DNA from: Eretmocerus hayati | Lineage: Eukaryota; Arthropoda; Insecta; Hymenoptera; Aphelinidae | Reading direction: 5' to 3' | NCBI GenBank assembly: GCA_029851415.1 | Contig: CM056744.1 | Location: 97,001,338-97,065,337, forward strand | DNA: 64,000 nt | Part shown: in pieces, positions 56,313-64,000 of the stretch | Layout of the letters: every line of letters starts with the position of its first letter | How positions within the stretch are numbered: the first letter of the stretch is position 1 | Notes under the pieces: model-generated | Seen by the model: only the letters and a program-made list of their open reading frames with translations | Database searches by the model: none | What the model was told of the DNA's origin: nothing | Program-made: the position numbers and the translations under genes

Positions 56313-57163
56313 GGGAGTATTTTGAAAAAATTTGGATTTTTCGGGAATAAATGGGATTTTGAATGTATTAAAACGGATTTTGAGAAAATTCGGTATCAAC
56401 CAATCGATTTAGAACGATGAAAAAGTATCAACTTAGTTGAGTAAAATTTGAATAAAGTAGTTTAGAGGAGAGATATGAGGAAAGTATGAATATTGAAAAA
56501 AATATTTTTGTATATTTTGAGTTATTCTTTTGAGGAAAATAGTTATGGGGATTTGGGCTACCTAAAGTGAGGTTTTTTCAGCAAAACGAGTAATTTGATT
56601 AAAACAGAATTTTGATAGAATAGGTCTAAACATGCTCAAATTGCTGTTTTTGTTGGAAATTTTGGTTTTTTTATAAAAATTCACGTTGATGGAGTTTGAA
56701 TGGAATTTCGGTATTAACCAAAAGATAGATTGAGCCAAAAAAACCATAGCCTAGGTAATCAAAATTGGGGTAAGGTGAAGTTAGGAAGAGATATTTCAGT
56801 ATGAAAGTACACAATTTCAGCGATTTTACCTCAAAAAACGTTTAAATTAGATTCGATTTGGAGAGGAGACCAGGCAAATCACTGGTCTCATCTCTGAGAC
56901 ATTCTCTACAACTTGTAGAAAAGCGAAAATCGATAGAGTGGAGTGTAGAAGAGAAAGCGTGGCGCAAAAAAAAACAACACACATACACACACACACACAC
57001 ACAGACACAGACAAAGGGCCGGAGAGATGAGTCATTGGGGGGGTTTTTGAGGATTCTAAGGGGAAAAGTGTTACTTACAATCGTTAGATTTTGGCGAGAG
57101 GAATAAGATGGTTAAAGCACTTTTTTGATAAGATGAATTATGTTGAAGAAAATATTGGGTTGA
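56313..57163. repeat. Tandem duplication unit B (851 bp)
   Basis: Nearly identical to unit A in order and sequence, with a longer CA microsatellite (about 56976-57014) and scattered single substitutions. It could be real recent duplication or an assembly artefact from haplotype redundancy. Confidence 0.88.
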
Positions 57164-59941
57164 ATGGAAAAATTGATCAAATATTTGCTGTGTCGAAAAC
57201 AAAGCTTTCTCTTTAGAGAAAGCAAAACTAAAATATGTATAGCCTAAAATTAGTGGATTTCTACCAGGTATATTAAAATAAATTTCATTCAATTCATGTC
57301 GAGACGAAGCACACTGTAACCGTCAATTCAATTCAACCGATCAACACAACGCTGCGCATATATTAGTTTGTGTATAGTTGCAGCACTGCCGAATGTTTGC
57401 TTTGACAATGGGCTCTGGATTTTGTGGGGGACCAAATGCAAACAGCGATCGAATTTCGAACGTTGAAGAAATAAGCATTGATAGACAGACTTGCATTTGC
57501 GTCTCTCTTTGGGGGATCTCTTATTGTCTCATGGGATTTTGATTGAGTTATCGTGACTGCATGCAATGCCAAAATTTTCCAACTTTTTATGAAAGACATT
57601 TCCTATGCCTATGTAATGTTTTTAAGTGCAATAATTTTTGTGATTGGGACCTTACTCCACTTTTTGAATCTCTGAATCAATCATCACTTCCTGAAAATCA
57701 CGTTGAAAAAAAATTCGAATTTTAGCTCAAACGAGTTAAGGTAGTTGTCCTGCAACTACGTGAGTCAAAGGCTACCTATCCTCGATTTTTGGTAACATCG
57801 ATAATGAAAAATATATAATTTGGTCAAATTAGCGTGTTCTGCACATCAAAAAGCAAACATGAATGGGCTAAGATACTTTTATGATCAAAACCCGTTCGAA
57901 CGAGGCGATAATTTGCGCATAAACAGAATTTTAGTGGAAGCCGTTACGCAATTTCGATTTTCTGATAGCTGCCGCAGAAAAACTGAACGATCAATCTCGA
58001 GCAGACTTAGGGAGAAGGTTTGTCTCTGTACTACCTTGTTCTTCCTGCAGTTTCATTATTTTCTGCTGTGGGAATCAGTTGTGAGACTCAAAAGTGTGTC
58101 GTTTTACGTGCTATCTCTCATAAGCCTAATGTTAAATGAATAAGTATAGGTCAGTCGAACGAGTTTGTACAGGGAATATCAGAATTCTGACTCAAATTTT
58201 TTGAGCAGAATGATGCTGGAAACTGTCAAAAAGTATGATTTTTTTGTACTATTTCCAGCAAGGTAGGTCAGTCCCGTATACCTCAAAATAAAATCCTACA
58301 AGAATAAATTGATGGAACATCTTTTGACAAAATCGAAACCCATCCATAAAGCTCTTTCAAGGCACCAATCAAAATTACATTGAGCCCAGTTGTACATGGA
58401 TCAGTAAATGTTCATAATCGATTAATGCTGGAATCAACCAGTTAATGCTGTATTTGACTATAACCTATAGATCGACCAGTCCTGGAGCAACGATAGATTT
58501 AACTTTTTGAAATACGACGAGCGTGTTAAATAACCCTTACTTATTACAACAATTTCAGAGTATAGTATTTTGTATCACAAGAGCGTCTACTGCAAGTCGA
58601 ATATTTCGTCTAGCAATTGACTAAACGATGGATGAATATGATTACATTTAGCCATCGTTCGTTCACCTACTGATTAACATTTTTAAAGTTACTAATCGTA
58701 AATAATACTTCTTGGCTGATCAATCTCACTCAGTTTTGAACTCATGTTCCTCGAAAATAATAGAAATATCTCATCTAAGATTGTGAACTCGAAAGTAAAT
58801 TCGATTGCCCACTCAAAAATCACCAGAAATGCGTACGCACAGAATTTTTCGAAAATAATTACGGGCACAGTCGGGGTCATCGTGGGATGCTCGAAATTTA
58901 GCCTACATTTTGCAAATGAGTATCGAGAAGAATTACCCTTACTGTCTCGGAAATTTTATTTCACGTCAAAAATTGTATCGAATTCGGCAAAGAAGTTTAG
59001 TGAATTCCAATCGATTTTGCGGGCACTATAGGGTAATTTTTATCGTAAATGTACAGAAGTGCTGGGTGCGCTGGTTGTACCAGAGACTCAATGATGAGCT
59101 ATTTATGTAGGTAGCCGAATGTAACTGCGTAACCTCGGCAAACGATTCCGTCGTAGTGATCATAACAAATTAAGGAAGTACCGCCTCTAAGAGATTTAAC
59201 GTTGAGATTTTGATGAAACTCGTCACACACTTCGATTTTAGTGTAAAAAGACTCCATGTAAATTTTGGTGAACTCCACATAGCAGGTTTTTAGCTGTATC
59301 AGGAAACTCAACGCTGAGTTTTTGACAGAAATCTTTTCATAGATATAAAAGCCTTTGAAATTATCGTACACTTTCTTTCGAAACAATTGCCTATCTCATT
59401 CATATGAAAAAAAAGATCTTGGATGGAAATAAGACATAAAGTCACGAATATGTCAAGATTAGGACAAAATGTCAAATTTTGTCGATTCCTATTACCAGAA
59501 CCATGACTGCTGGGCTTACAAAAATTTACCGGGAGCTTCAAGTGATCGTAAGCCAACTATTAGAATAGTAATCAGGTGATTCTTTTCAAGTAGGAAAAAA
59601 TTCTCCCCTCCACTGCGGTGCGGTACTTCCGCGATAATAACAATCTCCACTTCTGTATTCGATCAATTCGTTTCATGGACAGATGGAGTTTTTGCACTCA
59701 ATTCTCGACATCTCACCTAAGTCTAACGAAAATTTTGTTATATCCATATTGATAAGAAGTATATTATTTGATTCGTTCCGATTGAGATCCTCAATGTTGA
59801 TTCAGGGTAGAAGTATACACACCTGATGTAACCGTTCGGCACTTGCTGAATCATCTTTATCTTCACTCGTGGTGATATTCATATCGAGCAGAGCAACATT
59901 ACTGTAAGTGGCATGGGAGGAACCATTTCTTTGGTACAAGA
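57164..59941. other. About 2.8 kb without a recognisable gene
   Basis: Short frames only. None has a recognisable domain or splice-bounded structure. The words AATTACCCTTAC and ATAGGGTAATTTTTATC (58933 and 59027) face each other, resembling the foldback at 59942. Confidence 0.35.
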
Positions 59942-60063
59942 AAAAATTCGGAAAAATTACCCTGACACCGTAAAAATTGCCATTCCTAGGTGGCGCAACA
60001 CATGATTGCCGGCATGGAGGGTAATTTTACCTTTACCAGACTGGTAATTTTTATCGAAAAATT
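59942..60063. repeat. Small foldback element (about 120 bp)
   Basis: AAATTCGGAAAAATTACC at the left faces GGTAATTTTTATCGAAAAATT at the right. An inner GTAAAAATTGCC also pairs with GGGTAATTTTACC. Probably a MITE. Confidence 0.5.
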
Positions 60064-60101
60064 CTGTGCGCATGCACACATTTGAAATTAATTGTATACA
60101 C

Positions 60102-60269
60102 TTACAAGGGGAGGACCGGACCTTTGGATCACCAATCTTGTCCAAAATTTTTTTACTGTTTTGTATTACCTAGAATATGAAAAATCCAGAGTAACTCCGT
60201 CAAATGGGTCTCTTGTCCAAAGATACAGCCACTACGATTAGCATTGCTCATATAGGCACATGTTAAAAA

Positions 60270-60301
<32 letters not shown>

Positions 60302-60450
60302 CTCATAATGCTAACGTTTCTGCTTGTAGTTCTGGACAGGAGGCTCATTTGACGGAGTTACTCTGGATTCTTCATATTCTAGGTGACAAAAAACTGTAAA
60401 AAAAATTTGGAAAGGATTGGTGATCCAAAGGTCAGGTCCTCCCCTTGTTA
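60102..60450. mobile_element. PIF/Harbinger-like foldback MITE, copy 3 (TTA duplication)
   Basis: The element is 60105-60447 (343 bp), flanked by TTA at 60102-60104 and 60448-60450. The termini are CAAGGGGAGGACCGGACC-like and the reverse complement CAAGGGGAGGACCTGACC. The halves fold back, with a central (TA)n tract at 60273-60301. It matches copies 1 and 2 throughout, including ACTCCGTCAAATGGG. This is the most intact palindrome of the family. Confidence 0.82.
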
Positions 60451-61590
60451 GTCGGAACATCTCGTTCCACCGAACATCGAAACGGACATATAAGATATCC
60501 TTACTACCATCACCCACACGATTAACGATTTTCTTTAGCCATTGATTTTTGAGTATTGCAATCGACTATGTAGTACAATACCCATATACCAATCTCGCTC
60601 CATTAGCCTCAGCCCATGACTGACCATCAAATCTCCGGAACGCGATAATCGTCGGCCACTTGCATCATCATCATCATCATCATCTCTGTGTATAATACCC
60701 TTAGCCTATCTTCTTCGCATCATTTCCATTCTTTCGCTCTCTCTCTCATTCTCTCTTTCTTACTTCAATTTTAAATCGGGTCACGCGACCTATAAACTCA
60801 CCCTCGTGCAGCAGCATGAGCCCATCATTTCGTCGAGGGAAAAATTAACGCTACCCTCGATCAGCCCTCAAAATGTCACATTGTCATATAGAATTGCACC
60901 CCATGCAGAGTTCATATTATTCAACTCGAGCATCTATATACATATTCAAGACACTGTCGTCATCATCGTATACGCGAATTCGAATGTCAAATCTTCATTT
61001 CCGCCGTAGCTCACCGATTCGGAAGAAATACTTCCTGCATTCTGTCTGGGGTTCCCGGTGGCTGATTTTTTTTTTCGCATACTCAGGCCCGTCGTCGTCG
61101 CGTGTACATATATAAATATATAACAAGTGCTTTCTCGTAAATTCCTACGGTCTATTCGAGATTCTCTTTTTTTTTTTGCCCCTTTCAATTATTTCCACGA
61201 GTACTCGTCCTTATCTCGCCTGCCCGCGCGCAACTCATTTGCCTGCGATTTTCATTGCTTGCAGTCGTCTCTTGTCTCATTGTTCCTCCGAGTCGTACAT
61301 ATACTTTTTACCCTTCGCGTAGATTGCGCATAATGCACGCTACGATGACTACGTTGATCTTGAGTCTTTGAGACAATTCGTCACTGCAGGGTTGTTCTGA
61401 TTTCAAACTCTGAGCACAAGATGAATTTGTTCGTCTTTTTTTTTTTTCTAATAAACCTCTTTTTGGACTCGTCGTTGCGTTTTCGGTGAGGTTACTTTTG
61501 ACGCTCATACGTTAAGATATTTATCGAGTATCTATTGATAAGTTGACAAAATTCCAAAATTATGCCCGATTACTCTCAACGAGTGTGCGG
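60451..61590. other. No recognisable gene; ATC and CT microsatellites
   Basis: An ATC trinucleotide run lies at 60663-60684 and CTCTCT-rich DNA at 60735-60755. Frames at 60806-61333 have no recognisable domain. Confidence 0.4.
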
Positions 61591-61593
61591 CCT

Positions 61594-61711
61594 AGAAGCT
61601 TCTATTTGATCAGTCATTTCCATAATCATCTGTCTGAATAGTCAGAGTAACAAGCTTCTATTTGCGTGTTTGGAGTGAAATCCGTCAAGTTAAAACAAGA
61701 AGCTTCTATTT
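61594..61711. promoter_or_regulatory. Three AAGCTTCTATTT motifs (heat-shock-element-like palindromes)
   Basis: AAGCTTCTATTT occurs at 61596, 61652 and 61700. The first and third sit in AGAAGCTTCT, a palindrome fitting the GAA-nn-TTC heat-shock element pattern. Regular spacing of about 50 bp suggests a motif cluster or short repeat. No adjacent gene is recognised, so function is speculative. Confidence 0.3.
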
Positions 61712-62300
61712 ACGGCGGGATCTTGAGCTCCAAGATCAAAACTACCGAACTCGGTAACTAAATGAATATTGAACGATTGTTGTTGTCACATAAATCAGAA
61801 TAAATTATTACACTAGCTCTGGATTAATCCTATTGTTATCTCAACCAGAGGGTGTTGATATTCTGCCATAAGCAATATATTGTAATATGCTCGCACCATG
61901 ATCTTAGAAAGAAGGAACGGACTCACAACTGATTGGGAGTTGTCGAATAAATCAGCTCGAATTATTGGATGTCTGGACGATGCCTTGATTAATGATAAGC
62001 TCATGGGAGCATAGTTTTCAAAGAGTTTATCGTCAGCTTTGAGTTACGGGGAGGGGGGGGGGGGAGATTTTTTTTTCTATAGTTTGATCCATGAAACAGA
62101 AGCTATTTTAATTTTTCGAGGGCAGAACACAGTACCTAGATTGACCTAATCTTCCAGTAACTTGATTTTGATGGACAGCGAGTATATTTCAGTCATTAAA
62201 GATATTCACAGTTAATCAACCAAGATCCAATCTCAGTCTAGTGTACAATATATTGAAGCAAAAACTTGCGGAAGTGTAACTGTTTTGGATGTACCCGACA
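61712..62300. other. No recognisable gene
   Basis: Contains a G-rich run at 62049-62066. No exon or repeat end recognised. Confidence 0.35.
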
Positions 62301-62307
62301 AATTTTA

Positions 62308-62774
62308 TTATTTGGCATGTTGAGGTTGTGTAGCACTTTTAGCCAGTTGAGGCTTGGCAGCTTCTTGTGTGGATCGGGGCTGTGTAGTTTTTCTGATGGG
62401 TCGAGGCTGTGTGGCTTTTCTATCAGGTTGAGGCTGTAAAGTTGATCTGCTCAAGATACGGAAATTTTTTGTGCAGATCGAAGGTGTGTAAATACTTTAT
62501 CAGGTTGAGACAGTGGAATTTTTCGACAGAATGGAATCGTGCAACATTTTTAACTGTCCGAGGCTGAGAGGTTATATTTTCAGCTTGAGACTGAAGTTTT
62601 CTTAGCTGGCTGGTGGATTTGTGGGTCATCTTCTTCTCCGACTTTGTATGAATTATAGTACTCATGGGAAAAATGCTTGATGATATTTTTCTCGCAAAGA
62701 TCTACGAGATCTTCGTACGTATCTTCCAGCAACCATATGACGTCGGAGCATGCTTTATCTTGCTTTATATACAA
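62308..62774 (-). pseudogene. Possible broken repeat-containing coding sequence
   Basis: The last minus-strand frame (about 62500-62308) ends in a repetitive tail: QPQPDRKATQPRPIRKTTQP, then QPRSTQEAAKPQLAKSATQP, then a stop. Related QPR words appear upstream in a different frame (SQPRTVKNVARFH near 62560), and an acidic frame (62774-62580) reads YEDLVDLCEKNIIKHFSHEY. Repeated Thr/Ser-Gln-Pro units split over frames fit either a decayed gene with indels or a 30-bp minisatellite that merely looks coding. I do not recognise a family. Confidence 0.3.
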
Positions 62775-63202
62775 TTAAAATGTCTCCTAATTTGCGTCTC
62801 CTGGCCTTTTCCGAATGACAAGGCATTCAAAATTCTGCTGGAAAGATTTTCTATACATGATTTCGTGACCTAGTTCCTCAGAAACAAATGACTGTTCAAA
62901 TGAAGCAATGCCAATAGGTTGACACGAAAGTCTATAAGTCTTTGTAACAATCCTGTTCCAAATCATATTATCTGCTTATACCTTGATATCCCAAAAGTCA
63001 TGGAATTTTATTTGAATTACTTAGTACTTCTGATAATTTCCTTCCGCAGATCTGATAGCATCGCACCGTTCGGCTTGAGAGTGAAATTTTCTTTCGACAA
63101 AATATCTCTCCATTTGAGAATGAACAGAATCACCCTCCAGCTGATTGTGTCCACTTTCAAGAAATGTGAGAACATTTCGATCCTTCATCAGAACTTTTTC
63201 AG
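62775..63202. other. No recognisable gene
   Basis: Short frames on both strands without recognisable domains. Confidence 0.3.
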
Positions 63203-63209
63203 GTATATA

Positions 63210-63252
63210 GGGGGCAGAGCCCCCCACATTCCCTGCCGGGGGCTTTGCCCCC
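63210..63252. repeat. Pair of GC-rich perfect hairpins
   Basis: GGGGGCAGAGCCCCC (63210-63224) and GGGGGCTTTGCCCCC (63238-63252) are two short perfect stems 13 bp apart in AT-rich surroundings, followed by CTGGACCCTGCTCCACCC. They could be the end of an unclassified mobile element. Confidence 0.5.
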
Positions 63253-63265
63253 TGGACCCTGCTCC

Positions 63266-64000
63266 ACCCTACTGTGCGTCCTCAACTAATTACAAAATTG
63301 CAATATTGACTCGTCAAGACCCTGCGTAGTTGAACAACGATTGCCCAATTGGCAAATTTCTGTATCGTGAGCTTGTTAATGGCGTGTTGCTAACTTTCCT
63401 CTGATTATTATGAAAAATACTATAAGCAACTATGGCGAAAGTTTTCCGCCCTCTCGCGCGGTGCTCGTGCGTAAATATGTGGTTAGCAAAAACCGCTTTG
63501 ATGTCGTACTTAGCCCAATTATTCTTTTAACGTGCATCAAAATCCGCGTGAAAGGGATACTTTCACGCTCATTATGTAACAAAATAATTCATGGCAAAAC
63601 CTATCTACTTGATACTTTTTTTAAAAAATTGTCGAGATAAGGGAAATTGGTTGTCAATAGACAGTCATTCGAGGTCACGTAGATCATCAACTACTCTACT
63701 CCAGATGTATCTACGCGGCTGTGTAAAAGACGTTCAAGCTTGAAGCCACAATTTTGTCAAGAGGAAGTTCACTTGACTCAGTCGATGTCCTCCGAGGTTG
63801 AAAAGTAAGGAAAGGATCGCAGTCAGGGTTAAGTCAAGCGCGCAAAGGACACGCGGAAGCTTTTATTGTTTTACAAGTTCGCATCCGGAACGACCACCGA
63901 TTCGATTGTACCTTGAACTATATCTGTGCTTTTGCGGCACCCTGTATCAGTCTTCTTTCCCTCGCCAGACGAACTTTATCCTCGTAAGACTGAGCTAACT
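63266..64000. other. No recognisable gene
   Basis: Open frames at 63410-63640 and 63798-63998 have no recognisable domain. The window ends here, so a truncated exon cannot be excluded. Confidence 0.3.

Overview
This is a eukaryotic, almost certainly insect, genomic window. It has spliced genes with kilobase introns, AT-rich and CpG-rich intergenic DNA, many microsatellites and a dense load of nested transposons. A hymenopteran is my best guess, from the CpG-rich low-copy DNA and the transposon mix, but this is a weak inference. No prokaryotic gene organisation, CRISPR array or rRNA was seen.

Host gene. The only host gene I can support is the 3' end of a plus-strand SCAPER orthologue (S-phase cyclin A-associated protein in the ER). 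Its last four coding exons are at 23082-23592, 29168-29350, 38128-38301 and 38829-38909. All three internal junctions are GT-AG and phase 0, and the stop is at 38907-38909. The introns are 5.6, 8.8 and 0.5 kb. I recognise no further exon in the 23 kb upstream, so that stretch is probably one long intron, or an intron with small exons I missed.

Mobile DNA. The outstanding element is a DIRS-type tyrosine-recombinase retrotransposon at about 44522-49857. It has inverted terminal repeats, an internal complementary region matching both termini, a spliced gag-like gene, an RT/RNase H/Dam-like methyltransferase frame and a tyrosine recombinase with its catalytic residues. It carries an in-frame TGA at the start of the RT frame and an apparent 1-nt frame break before the recombinase. 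The rest is a mosaic of non-autonomous inverted-repeat elements: three copies of a PIF/Harbinger-like foldback family with TWA duplications; a 1.13-kb hAT-like foldback with an 8-bp duplication nested in a second foldback family (second copy at 42892-43547); piggyBac-like elements at TTAA; a mariner-like element at TA; and a pogo-like MITE. There is also a decayed Copia 3' end with its LTR (minus strand) and a frameshifted MULE transposase fragment.

Tandem DNA. A roughly 3-kb array of GTACTCGAG-containing units (10.6-13.7 kb) has a higher-order period near 160 bp. A near-identical 0.85-kb tandem duplication lies at 55466-57163. Two small arrays sit side by side at 37.03-37.34 kb.

Layout: 1-23 kb upstream SCAPER intron with MITEs and the GTACTCGAG array; 23-39 kb SCAPER exons with repeat-filled introns; 40-44.5 kb transposon graveyard; 44.5-50.3 kb DIRS and a TTAA element; 52.3-53.7 kb Copia remnant and foldback; 54.9-57.2 kb tandem duplication; 57.2-64 kb mostly unannotated DNA with one Harbinger-like copy and a few unexplained motifs.
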